DNA of 49,622 bases from positions 1 through 49,622 of the forward strand of contig NZ_JACFYF010000020.1 of assembly GCF_014050145.1 (NCBI RefSeq), read 5' to 3'. Shown piece after piece: positions 8,276-17,151 of the stretch. Origin of the DNA: Vibrio marinisediminis. Lineage in GTDB: Bacteria; Pseudomonadota; Gammaproteobacteria; Enterobacterales; Vibrionaceae. Position numbers and translations under genes: made by a program. Within the stretch, counting starts at the first letter, position 1. Each line of letters begins with the position of its first letter. The notes beneath the pieces are model-generated. The model did not search any database and was not told the DNA's origin. It was given only the letters and a program-made list of their open reading frames with translations.

Positions 8276-10072
8276 CTACGCAGGGTCGTTGAGTGGTTCT
8301 TCTTCAACAACTGGCAGCACCTGTTTGACATATTGCCCTGGCGCTTTATCAATAACGGGATAGTTTTCGTTGCCTTGCGGGAAAGGCTCTACCTGCTCAT
8401 CAGCATTAAAACCTAGCAACCATTGGTCCCAATGGCGCCACCATGACCCTTCGCTGTAACTCGCAGAGTTCATCCATTCATCAGCGCTGTCTTCCAAGCT
8501 TTCATTAACCCAATAGCCATACTTATTCTTATCAGGGTGGTTGACAATGCCGGCGATATGCCCTGATTCTCCAAGAACAAACGTCTTATTGCCACCCACT
8601 TTGAGCGCTCCGCGATAAGTCCCTTGCCAAAGAGCAATATGATCATCTTTAGTTGAAATGAAGTAACTTGGAATCTTGATTTTATCCAAGTCAATCCAAA
8701 CACCACCAATTTTCACGCCTTTATCTTGTACCAGTTTATTTTCTAGGTAGAGATTACGCAGCATAAAATTGTGCGTTGGAGCAGTGACATTGGTGCTATC
8801 ACTGTTCCAATAAAGCATATCAAAGTCGACTGGGCTCTGACCCTTCAGGTAATTATCAACATAATAGTTCCAATAGAGGCTGTTCTCTCTTAGTAAACTA
8901 AATGTCACACTTAACGAACGTCCATCCATATAACCTTTCGCGTTATTTTGAATCTCAATTGCGTTGATAATTGGTTCGTTAATGTATGCACCGACTTCTC
9001 CAGGCTGAGAAAAATCGAGTAACGTCGTAAAGAAAGTCGCACTCTTAATGCGCTTTTTCATACGTTTAGCCGCATAATAGGCAATCGTAGAGGCCAGTAC
9101 CGTCCCGCCAATACAGTATCCCGCCGCATTGATCTGAGACTGCCCAGTGATGTCTTCAATGGCTGATACCGCTTTAACTACACCCTCAGTCACGTAATCA
9201 CCAAACTCTACGCTTCTTTGAGCTTCTGCTGGATTGCGCCAAGAGATCATAAAGACACTATGACCTTGATTGAGCAGCCAACGTACCATTGAGTTTTTCT
9301 CTCGCAAATCCAAAATGTAGTATTTGTTTACGAACGGAGGCACGATGAGCAAAGGCGTCGCATTGACTTTCTCTGTTAGAGGGCGATATTGAATTAACTC
9401 GAAGAGTTCGTTTTTGAAAACAATGTCACCTTGCGTATTAGCAATGTCCTCGCCAATACGAAAAGCATTGTTATTCGTCATACGCACTTTCAGAATATCT
9501 GAGCTCGCATCTAAATCGCTTTTAAGCTGATCAAGCCCCACCAACAGGTTTTCGCCGTTTTGTTCGATGGTTAGTTTTAATAGTTCAGGGTTAGTAGCAA
9601 TGAAGTTACTCGGTGAAAGCGCATTGATTGATTGACGTGAAAAGAAGATGAGACGCTCTTTGGTTTTGTCGTCTAAACCTTCAATGCTATTGATTGTCTC
9701 TAGATAGGTTTTACCAAACAATAGATAAGATTGTTTGATGAAGTTAAACACCAACTCATTACGCCAGCTTTCATTACTGAATCGTTTATCACCTTTTTCG
9801 GCTTCAACTATACAGTCCGTGTTGCCCGCAAGAACAACGTTCTGCCATATATCTAATTGCTGCTGCCACCATTGCGCTTGAACTTCCATTAACGCTGTAG
9901 GCTGATTTGCCGCTTTTTCAAACAGAAGTGCCGTGTCTTCTAAATTGACTTCATGCATTGCTTTATTAAGCGGGGTATTCACGAATTCCCTATTTTGTTC
10001 AAGATCTTCCCACCATCTTTGATTGGTTTTCTGGAGCTCAACAAGGTAATCCGAAAAGAAGTGCTGAAACAT
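8276..10072 (-). CDS. phaC: Class I poly(3-hydroxyalkanoate) synthase
   Basis: This 598-residue enzyme polymerises (R)-3-hydroxyacyl-CoA, probably 3-hydroxybutyryl-CoA, at the granule surface. The catalytic triad can be placed: C320 in the lipase-box variant GYCIGG, D477 in STKDDHIALW and H505 in GESGHIAG. Length and residue positions are close to class I synthases such as the Cupriavidus enzyme (about 589 aa). It is the last gene of phaB-phaA-phasin-phaC, 58 nt after the phasin gene, and ends at a strong terminator. All catalytic residues are intact. With PhaA and PhaB encoded here the expected polymer is PHB. Confidence 0.96.
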   Translation of the reverse strand: MFQHFFSDYLVELQKTNQRWWEDLEQNREFVNTPLNKAMHEVNLEDTALLFEKAANQPTALMEVQAQWWQQQLDIWQNVVLAGNTDCIVEAEKGDKRFSNESWRNELVFNFIKQSYLLFGKTYLETINSIEGLDDKTKERLIFFSRQSINALSPSNFIATNPELLKLTIEQNGENLLVGLDQLKSDLDASSDILKVRMTNNNAFRIGEDIANTQGDIVFKNELFELIQYRPLTEKVNATPLLIVPPFVNKYYILDLREKNSMVRWLLNQGHSVFMISWRNPAEAQRSVEFGDYVTEGVVKAVSAIEDITGQSQINAAGYCIGGTVLASTIAYYAAKRMKKRIKSATFFTTLLDFSQPGEVGAYINEPIINAIEIQNNAKGYMDGRSLSVTFSLLRENSLYWNYYVDNYLKGQSPVDFDMLYWNSDSTNVTAPTHNFMLRNLYLENKLVQDKGVKIGGVWIDLDKIKIPSYFISTKDDHIALWQGTYRGALKVGGNKTFVLGESGHIAGIVNHPDKNKYGYWVNESLEDSADEWMNSASYSEGSWWRHWDQWLLGFNADEQVEPFPQGNENYPVIDKAPGQYVKQVLPVVEEEPLNDPA

Positions 10073-10130
10073 AGATAACTCCTTTGATCGAAAAAGCCGC
10101 CTTAAACAAGGCGGCGAACTTAGTCAGTGT

Positions 10131-10478
10131 TTATGCTGGGTTCACTGTCTTAAGGTTTTCCGAAGTAAGTTTCTCAACATCATCTTTAAACTCTTTTGCA
10201 ATGTTCTGTAGCTTGTTGCTGTCTTCCGTCATTTGCTGAGATAGCTTTGATAACACATTAAGTTGCTGACTGTTAAACAAAGCAAAAGATGTCGCATCTT
10301 TGATTTCAGTCGCGGCTTTCATTTGCGTTAAACCCATTTCGCTATAAGTGCGTACAGCGTTCAATTGCAGCTCTGTCATCACTTCAACATTCTTAGTAAC
10401 CAGCTTATTGAATTTGATATACGGTTCTAATTGCTTTTCAGTTTGATCATTAAAGTTTTTAAAAAAATCAGTGTACAT
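10131..10478 (-). CDS. phaP: Phasin family protein
   Basis: The protein is 115 residues, lacks Cys, and is rich in Gln, Lys, Glu and Thr with an amphipathic helical pattern. It starts MYTDFFKNFNDQTEKQLEPY and contains KLVTKNVEVMTELQLNAVRTY, typical of Phasin_2/PhaP proteins that coat PHA granules and control their size and number. The position between phaA (24-nt gap) and phaC (58-nt gap) supports this. The ATG at 10478 is preceded by AGGAGT. Related helical proteins are hard to tell apart by sequence alone; the context decides the call. Confidence 0.88.
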   Translation of the reverse strand: MYTDFFKNFNDQTEKQLEPYIKFNKLVTKNVEVMTELQLNAVRTYSEMGLTQMKAATEIKDATSFALFNSQQLNVLSKLSQQMTEDSNKLQNIAKEFKDDVEKLTSENLKTVNPA

Positions 10479-10502
10479 GTAGTAACTCCTAGTTATTTAT
10501 AT

Positions 10503-11717
10503 TTAATTCCATTCGACAGATTTAACGATGACAGCGGTACCCATACCCCCGCCAACACAAAGAGAGGCAACGCCGTATTGGCCATTACTTCGGTTGAGTT
10601 CATGAATAAGTGTGACCAAAATTCGGTTGCCTGATGCGCCCAAAGGGTGACCAAGTGCGATTGCACCACCGTTTTTATTGGCCTTATCTAAGATGGCAGT
10701 GATAGGAAGATCATGCTCTTCCGCGAGCTGATGAATGACACCTAAGGCTTGACCCGCAAATGCCTCATTCAGTTCATAGACATCAATATCTTTTGCATTC
10801 AATTGCGCTTTAGAAAGTGCTTTAGTGACCGCAGGAACAGGACCTAACCCCATAATTTTCGGGTCAATACCCGCTTGGGCATAACCAACCACTTCCGCGA
10901 TTGGGCGTAAGTTGTGTTTTTCGACAGCGGACTCGCTCGCTAGAATTACCGCGCTGGCTCCATCATTTATGCCTGATGCATTGCCCGCTGTAACACTGCC
11001 TTCTTTGTTAAAAGCTGGGCGAAGTTTTTCAAGCGCTTCTAATGTGGCGTTTACTTTCGGGTATTCATCAGTATCAAACGATACGATTTCACGACGTTGC
11101 TTCACTTCAACAGGTACAATTTCATCGACAAATTTTCCTGCTTCAATGGCTGCAACCGCCTTTTTTTGGCTTTCAAGCGCATAGCGGTCTTGCTGCTCAC
11201 GAGTCAGACCGACTTCTTTAACCACATTTTCTGCTGTCACGCCCATGTGGTACTGATTGAACACATCAGTTAAGCCATCGTTAATGAGCAAGTCCGTCAG
11301 TGTCATATTGCCCATTCGTTGACCATCACGCACTTGGCTTGGCACGGTAAAAGGAATCTGTGACATCACTTCGACACCCGCGGCAACGATAATATCGCCA
11401 TCACCAGAGCGTATATGGCTGACCGCATCCATGACTGTTTTCATGCCACTGCCACAAACCATATTAAGCGTGTACGCCGGTGTTGATTCAGGAATACCCG
11501 CGTAGACTGCGGCTTGGCGACCGATGTTCATGCCTTGCCCTGCACCAATTACGTTACCAACAATCACTTCATCGACCGCGCTTGCCTGTACATTTCCTTC
11601 CGAAAGTACCGCTTTAATTGCCACGGCGGCTAAATCACCAGCACTAATATTTTTTAATGAACCACCAAATGCACCGATCGGCGTTCGTTTAGCTGAAACT
11701 ATGTATACTTTTTCCAC
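10503..11717 (-). CDS. phaA: Acetyl-CoA C-acetyltransferase (beta-ketothiolase)
   Basis: This 404-residue thiolase condenses two acetyl-CoA into acetoacetyl-CoA, the first step of PHB synthesis. Seen in the sequence: the nucleophile region NMVCGSGMK (C88), NEAFAGQAL, GGAIALGHPLGASG with the active-site His, and the C-terminal SLCVGGGMGTA with the second active-site Cys. It starts at GTG 11717, with AGGAG six bases upstream, and follows phaB with a 10-nt gap, so the two are almost certainly co-translated from one mRNA. Confidence 0.95.
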   Translation of the reverse strand: MEKVYIVSAKRTPIGAFGGSLKNISAGDLAAVAIKAVLSEGNVQASAVDEVIVGNVIGAGQGMNIGRQAAVYAGIPESTPAYTLNMVCGSGMKTVMDAVSHIRSGDGDIIVAAGVEVMSQIPFTVPSQVRDGQRMGNMTLTDLLINDGLTDVFNQYHMGVTAENVVKEVGLTREQQDRYALESQKKAVAAIEAGKFVDEIVPVEVKQRREIVSFDTDEYPKVNATLEALEKLRPAFNKEGSVTAGNASGINDGASAVILASESAVEKHNLRPIAEVVGYAQAGIDPKIMGLGPVPAVTKALSKAQLNAKDIDVYELNEAFAGQALGVIHQLAEEHDLPITAILDKANKNGGAIALGHPLGASGNRILVTLIHELNRSNGQYGVASLCVGGGMGTAVIVKSVEWN

Positions 11718-11727
11718 AATTCACTCC

Positions 11728-12468
11728 TTATTGCATGTGTAGGCCGCCATTAACGGACAAGGTTTCGCCCGTTATATACGCACCGGCATCACTCACTAAG
11801 AAGCCAACCGCTTTTGCAATTTCTTCAGTACCAGCCAATCTACGCATTGGGATTTGATCTTTAATGTAATCCAATGCTTCCGGCTTCATCATTTCAACCA
11901 TCGGAGTCATGGTATAACCCGGAGCCACAGCGTTAACTGTCACTCCGCTACGCGCACCTTCCGCCGCTAACGCTTTGGTAAAACCAATCATTCCGGCTTT
12001 AGCCGCACTGTAGTTGGTTTGACCAAATTGACCTTTAATACCATTCACTGAGGAGATATTGACTACACGTCCTCCCCCTTTTTCACACATAGTTGCGAAC
12101 AATGGTTGAGTGACGTTAAATACACTATTTAAGTTTGTATCAATGACATCTTTCCATGATTGTGCTGTCATTTTTTTAAATACACCGTCTTTGGTGATTC
12201 CGGCATTATTAATAACGACATCAATGGTTCCTTCTTCTTCCAACAACTTAGCAAGTCGCTCTGCACATTGCTCAGTATCGGTAACATCAAGCTCAAACAA
12301 ACGTACCTGTTCAGGGTTGAAGTTATTTTCGTCGAACCACTTTTGGGCGCATTCAAGCTTACCCGTGAAATGCGTAGCTATAACGCGGTAACCATCATCA
12401 ACTAATTGTGAGGTAATAGCAGATCCAATCCCGCCTTTTGATCCGGTGATCAAAGCGATCTTTTTCAT
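11728..12468 (-). CDS. phaB: NADPH-dependent acetoacetyl-CoA reductase
   Basis: This 246-residue SDR enzyme reduces acetoacetyl-CoA to (R)-3-hydroxybutyryl-CoA. It shows the TGSKGGIGSAI nucleotide-binding loop, NNAGI, the catalytic Ser in NISSVNG, and YSAAKAG with the YxxxK pair. VVNISSVNGIKGQFGQTNYS is typical of PhaB. The ATG at 12468 has GGAG six nt upstream; an upstream in-frame start (12528) would add 20 residues that do not resemble the family. It is the first gene of the pha operon and is preceded by a long AT-rich leader. Confidence 0.95.
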   Translation of the reverse strand: MKKIALITGSKGGIGSAITSQLVDDGYRVIATHFTGKLECAQKWFDENNFNPEQVRLFELDVTDTEQCAERLAKLLEEEGTIDVVINNAGITKDGVFKKMTAQSWKDVIDTNLNSVFNVTQPLFATMCEKGGGRVVNISSVNGIKGQFGQTNYSAAKAGMIGFTKALAAEGARSGVTVNAVAPGYTMTPMVEMMKPEALDYIKDQIPMRRLAGTEEIAKAVGFLVSDAGAYITGETLSVNGGLHMQ

Positions 12469-12534
12469 GTGAGACTCCATGTCAAACAGCAAGTTAAAAC
12501 AATCCGTTTTTGAATTACATGCGAACACTTAAAT

Positions 12535-12556
12535 ACGTAAATTATTAATAATACGT
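12535..12556. promoter_or_regulatory. Palindrome upstream of the pha operon
   Basis: ACGTA and TACGT flank the perfect core TTATTAATAA, 67-88 nt upstream of the phaB ATG. AATACGT also repeats directly at 12532 and 12550. It is a candidate regulator site; no pha regulator gene is adjacent. Confidence 0.35.
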
Positions 12557-12983
12557 CGTGTCGATATATTTATATGCGCTTCCTATATATTTAAAACTAA
12601 TAGGCAATTGTTACATTTCAAATATTTTTTTGATTAAGATATATAAAGTTGCGCCAGATCTCATCACCATGAAATGTTACTCACATGTTAATGAGTTGCA
12701 ACTCTCTGATTTATATAAAATTACCTAACACCTACAGCTAAGACCAGATAGATAAATCTATGAATTAAAAGTAGTTTTATCTTAAATGTTTTTTTTCACT
12801 AATTACCTACTCAACTCACTCACTGTCATCAATATAATTATTATTGCTGACATTAATATTAGTAAATATTTATCTGCATAGAAACTACATATATCATTTT
12901 TAAATATCATCGAACTATCGACTATAATCCCCTGTTTGAGTACATATAGTATAAATTACCCTGATATTTAGCACTAAAACCAT
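12557..12983. other. Very AT-rich intergenic stretch upstream of phaB
   Basis: About 430 nt with strikingly high A+T and runs such as TTTTTTTT near 12790. No reading frame with a credible ribosome binding site was found on either strand. It probably carries the pha promoter(s) and curved or H-NS-bound DNA; that is an inference from composition. Confidence 0.5.
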
Positions 12984-13012
12984 ATAAAAAAACCCAGCGT
13001 TAACGCTGGGTT
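12984..13012 (-). terminator. Rho-independent terminator of the RND operon
   Basis: AACCCAGCGTT/AACGCTGGGTT (12991-13012) is a perfect 22-bp palindrome followed on the minus strand by a T6 run. It lies 25 nt beyond the stop of the RND gene. Confidence 0.9.
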
Positions 13013-13037
13013 GGCTAATACGAATCCGGATAATCCT

Positions 13038-16000
13038 TTAGGCAGTGGATGGTTCGATTCGATAAAAAATGGCAAATAACACGGGGACTACGACGAGTGT
13101 TAATATTGTAGCGAAACCAAGACCCGCCATAATTGTTATTGCCATTGAGCCAAAAAATGCATCAAACACGAGAGGAAGCATACCAAGTATCGTGGTCAAA
13201 GCAGCCATACTGACTGGTCTAACCCTCGATATTGCACTGTCAAATACAGCTTGATATTTATCTTTTCCTAAATCGAGTTCAATATTAATTTGATCAAGTA
13301 AAACAATACCGTTTTTCAAAATCATTCCACTTAAGCTTAGTAGACCAAGGAAAGCTGTAAAGCTAAACGGCATATTTGTAGACAAAAGTCCAATAGAAAC
13401 GCCGATGACTGAAAGAGGTACCGTTAACCAAATGACTAATGGCTTACGCAATGAATTAAACAGTAGCATGGTGATAATAAACATTAATAAATAGCCCATT
13501 GGCAATGAGCCAAATAATGCATCCTGTGCTTCCTTAGAAGACTCATATTCACCACCCCAGCTAATATTGTAGCCTTGAGGTAAATCTAGCGACTCAATTT
13601 GCGGTTTAACTCGCTTAAAGAGCGCATCTGCAGTTTCATCGCTAAGAACATCATGGTCAGCCAATACGCTGAGTGTTCGCTTTCTATCTCGTCGTTGGAT
13701 TAACGGTTCTTGCCATTGCAAATCCACACCATCAATTACCTGCTCTAACGGCACATATGTCTGTAATGTCGGGCTCCACAACTTTGCATTTGCCAATGAA
13801 TCAAAGTCCACACGCTCTTGTTCCGTTAGGCGAACAATTATCGGCAACATATGTGTACCATCACGTAGAACACCAATCGGCGTTCCGCCAAAGGCCATCT
13901 GCAATGACTCTGAAAGGTCTTGTTTTGAAATACCTAAGCGACGAGCTTTAGACTCATTAAACAAAGGGACAATCTGTTTGGTTCGCTCGCGCCAATCATG
14001 ACGAACATTTCGCGAGCCAGGATCAGCCATTAGAATATCTTCAACGTCTAACGCTATTTCACGCAGTACTTGAGGGTCAGAACCTGTTATTCGTGCTTCA
14101 ATTTTTGAAGCTGGAGAAGGACCAAACTCCATTAACTTAAACTGAAAGCTCGCTGTATTAAATTTACTAGGCAGTTGCTTATCTAGTGTTTGTAAAATAC
14201 CAAACATCGATTCTCTATCGACCGCTCGAACTTGCAATTGCGAATACGCTTCATAGCTTTTTTCTGGCTGATAGGTAAGTGCAAAACGCTGTAGCCCCTG
14301 CCCTGTTGATGTTGTAACAAACTCGACATCATCAATGGTGCGGATATAACTCTCTACTTTTTCGACTTGTTCAAGTGTTTGACGAATATCGGTACCTTCA
14401 GGCATCCACATATCAACATAAAACATAGGGGTGTTGGACGGCGGAAAGAAAGACTGTTTCACCAATCCAAAGCCTGCGACAGCAACGACTAATAAGACCG
14501 ACATCAGCGCTACCGTCAACCAACGGAAACGCAGTGCAAACCTCAGCACGGCGCCAAAGATGGAAAACAATACGCCTTTATATGGATCAATCTCTTTATT
14601 GTTTTCATCTATGCTCTGGTCTTTAAACAATAAGTCAGCTAAAAATGGCGTTAGCGTTATCGCAGTAATCCAACTCAAAAATAACGAGAAGCAAAGCACC
14701 CAAAATAACGAGCCCATGAATTCGCCGGTTGCATCTTCCGAGAGTCCGATAGGAGCAAATGCAGTTATTGCGATGATCGTTGCGCCAAGCAGTGGCCATT
14801 GAGTTTGCTGAACAATACTTTTTGCCGCGTCTAGCTTCGTCTGACCTTTCTTCATCCCAACCAGAATACCTTCAACAACGACAATAGCATTGTCCACCAG
14901 CATACCGAGCGCTATGATCAGGGCGCCAAGAGAGATCCGGTGAAGCTCTATGTCAAACTGTTTCATTAAAATGAAAGTACCAAAGACGGTAAGCAGTAAT
15001 ACCGCACCAATAATGATGCCGCTTCGCACACCCATTGCAAATAGCAACACAACAATGACAATGACTACGGCCTGGGCAAGGCTAATCACAAAATCAGAAA
15101 CTGACTTATCGACTTCATTAGATTGGTTATAGAAGTAGTCAATATTCAAACCCGCGGGCTTAATAGACTCCAATTCTTGGAGTTTCGAATCGATGGCTTT
15201 TCCGACTTCAACAACGTTCACACCCGATGCAAAGGATATCGCAAGGTTAATTGCAGGTTTACCGTTGTAGGTGACAATATTAGTCGGCTTTTCTTGAATT
15301 CCTCGAGTGACTGTTGCGATGTCTTTCAAGCGAATTAGGTTGCCAGTATTGCGCCCATGAATGATCAATTCTTCCAGTTCTTGTTCACTACTCATGGTTC
15401 CACTTGGGCGAATCACAACATTCTCGCCATTGAGCATCACTTCGCCCGCAGACTGCACGCTATTTTGGTTATTCAATAACCCGATAACCGTGGAAAGATC
15501 GAGGTTAAATGCCGCTAGTTGCGAAAGGGACATTTCAACAAACAACTGCTGCTGTTGGTCTCCGGCTATGTCTATTTTACCCACACCCTCTACCAATTCG
15601 AGATCACGGCGAAGGTAATCGGCATAGCGTTTTAGTTCAATGTAATCATAGCCCTCTCCCGTAAGCATTAGCATGATGCCGTATACGTCACCAAAGTCAT
15701 CCATGATTTGGATCGAATTAACTCCGCTGGGTAGATTAGGCTTCAAATCGTTTATCTTGCGGCGCATCTCATCCCATATTTGCGGCAACTCGTCAGGACC
15801 GTAAGTCATTTCCATTGCCACCATGATCTGTGACATACCGTTAGATGATGTTGAGGTAATTTTGTCGATATACGGTAGCTTTCGTATCTCTTGCTCTAGC
15901 GGGTAGGTAAGCTCTTCTTCAACTTCTTGTGAATTTGCGCCCGGATAAGTCGAGATGATCATCGCTTCTTTGATGGTAAATGCAGGGTCTTCTAACCGAC

Positions 16001-16097
16001 CTAAATCCATAAAGGAAGTCACACCGCCTACCGCTAGAATCACCAAAAATAACCAACTGATTACTTTGTTTTTAATTGAGTACTCCGCAATATTCAC
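13038..16097 (-). CDS. RND-family efflux pump, inner-membrane permease
   Basis: This 1,019-residue, 12-TM permease has the duplicated RND architecture with two large periplasmic loops. TM4 carries GMLVDNAIVVVEG; AcrB-type pumps usually have two adjacent acidic residues there, and here the second is Asn. TM10 keeps the lysine (SGMILKNGIVLLDQIN). The GTG start at 16097 overlaps the upstream adaptor stop by 4 nt (GTGA), so it is translationally coupled. Two adaptors plus one pump resembles VexIJK of V. cholerae and VmeTUV/VmeGHI of V. parahaemolyticus. Substrate unknown; no outer-membrane channel gene is present, so a shared TolC-type protein is likely. Confidence 0.9.
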   Translation of the reverse strand: MNIAEYSIKNKVISWLFLVILAVGGVTSFMDLGRLEDPAFTIKEAMIISTYPGANSQEVEEELTYPLEQEIRKLPYIDKITSTSSNGMSQIMVAMEMTYGPDELPQIWDEMRRKINDLKPNLPSGVNSIQIMDDFGDVYGIMLMLTGEGYDYIELKRYADYLRRDLELVEGVGKIDIAGDQQQQLFVEMSLSQLAAFNLDLSTVIGLLNNQNSVQSAGEVMLNGENVVIRPSGTMSSEQELEELIIHGRNTGNLIRLKDIATVTRGIQEKPTNIVTYNGKPAINLAISFASGVNVVEVGKAIDSKLQELESIKPAGLNIDYFYNQSNEVDKSVSDFVISLAQAVVIVIVVLLFAMGVRSGIIIGAVLLLTVFGTFILMKQFDIELHRISLGALIIALGMLVDNAIVVVEGILVGMKKGQTKLDAAKSIVQQTQWPLLGATIIAITAFAPIGLSEDATGEFMGSLFWVLCFSLFLSWITAITLTPFLADLLFKDQSIDENNKEIDPYKGVLFSIFGAVLRFALRFRWLTVALMSVLLVVAVAGFGLVKQSFFPPSNTPMFYVDMWMPEGTDIRQTLEQVEKVESYIRTIDDVEFVTTSTGQGLQRFALTYQPEKSYEAYSQLQVRAVDRESMFGILQTLDKQLPSKFNTASFQFKLMEFGPSPASKIEARITGSDPQVLREIALDVEDILMADPGSRNVRHDWRERTKQIVPLFNESKARRLGISKQDLSESLQMAFGGTPIGVLRDGTHMLPIIVRLTEQERVDFDSLANAKLWSPTLQTYVPLEQVIDGVDLQWQEPLIQRRDRKRTLSVLADHDVLSDETADALFKRVKPQIESLDLPQGYNISWGGEYESSKEAQDALFGSLPMGYLLMFIITMLLFNSLRKPLVIWLTVPLSVIGVSIGLLSTNMPFSFTAFLGLLSLSGMILKNGIVLLDQINIELDLGKDKYQAVFDSAISRVRPVSMAALTTILGMLPLVFDAFFGSMAITIMAGLGFATILTLVVVPVLFAIFYRIEPSTA

Positions 16098-17149
16098 AGC
16101 GCCGCTCCTTTGATTTCCATGCCTGCTCTTAACTTACGTAAATTAGAATTTATGATGGTGTCGCCTTGCTCAATACCCTTAGATACAACAGCACCCAAAC
16201 CAGTAATTTGATCAACAGTTATTGGGTAACGCTGCGCAAGATTGTTTTCTAATTTCCATACATAAAAATCGTTGTTGGACTCCCCTGAATAAATCGCAGT
16301 CATTGGAATCAGATGCCCATGCAGATTTCCCATGCCAGCGGAAACCATATCGACATAAACCGTGGCACTCGTTCCTGGCAATATCTCGGGTGTAATTTGT
16401 TCACGATGCAGCCAAAACTCATAAGATTGGCTTTGTGGATGCAATTCACTGGTGTGCTCTAAATAATGCATAGCCACACGTTTTTCATTTCCCGCAAATG
16501 ACACTAGAGGTTGATAATTTCGGTTACGCCCGGTTGGGTCCATCATTGCTAATATCGAATCTGACACGTTGATTTTTACGTGCAGTTGATCTTCCTTGTA
16601 AAGTGTTAACACCACTTCCCCTGGAGAAATATTTTCATGCTTTTTCTTGTCGACAGACGATATCACGCCATCAAATGGCGCCTTAAGCCGTGAATATCGA
16701 ACAAATGTTTTCGCGGTGTCACGCTGAGCTTTCGCCAGCTTAGATGTTGCGGAAAGCTCATCTAACTCTGCACTCGAGACCATCTCTCGCTGATAAAGGT
16801 CTTGTCCTCTCTCAAGCTGACGAGCCGCCAGTTCATAGCGAACTTGGGCGTTATCTAAGTTTTGCTTAAACTTGTCACTATTTACGGTCGCCAAAACGTC
16901 ACCTTGTTTAACTCGGTCCCCTTCTTTTACAACGATTTGACTTAATTCACCTTCGACACGAAAAGACAAAGGGGTAAGATCCGCCGGTTCGACAACACCA
17001 TTGAAGATACGAAATTGCGAAGAAATAGGTGCGGTAACCTCAAGTAATTCAACCACCAAAGGGGGTTTCTCGCGATGCTCCGCCTCGAATTGGCAACCAA
17101 GCAACAGGCTACTAGCTAAGAGAATCAAAGAAGTTTTTCGTAACATCAT
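16094..17149 (-). CDS. RND adaptor (membrane fusion protein) 2, lipoprotein
   Basis: This 351-residue periplasmic adaptor has a lipoprotein signal (LILLASSLLLGC). The barrel-sandwich half-motif GELSQIVVKEGDRVKQGDVLATVN and the return half RLKAPFDGVISSVDKKKHENISPGEVV flank an alpha-helical hairpin (about residues 85-150). Start at the first of two ATGs (17149), just after the preceding adaptor stop (2-nt gap), with AGAGGGGA upstream. An upstream TTG would add nine residues inside the previous gene. It is expected to link the RND permease to an outer-membrane channel, perhaps as a heteromer with the first adaptor. Confidence 0.9.
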   Translation of the reverse strand: MMLRKTSLILLASSLLLGCQFEAEHREKPPLVVELLEVTAPISSQFRIFNGVVEPADLTPLSFRVEGELSQIVVKEGDRVKQGDVLATVNSDKFKQNLDNAQVRYELAARQLERGQDLYQREMVSSAELDELSATSKLAKAQRDTAKTFVRYSRLKAPFDGVISSVDKKKHENISPGEVVLTLYKEDQLHVKINVSDSILAMMDPTGRNRNYQPLVSFAGNEKRVAMHYLEHTSELHPQSQSYEFWLHREQITPEILPGTSATVYVDMVSAGMGNLHGHLIPMTAIYSGESNNDFYVWKLENNLAQRYPITVDQITGLGAVVSKGIEQGDTIINSNLRKLRAGMEIKGAAL

Positions 17150-17151
17150 CT

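Noticed and set aside
12661-12900. Short frames in the AT-rich pha leader
   Set aside because: None has a binding site or exceeds about 20 codons.
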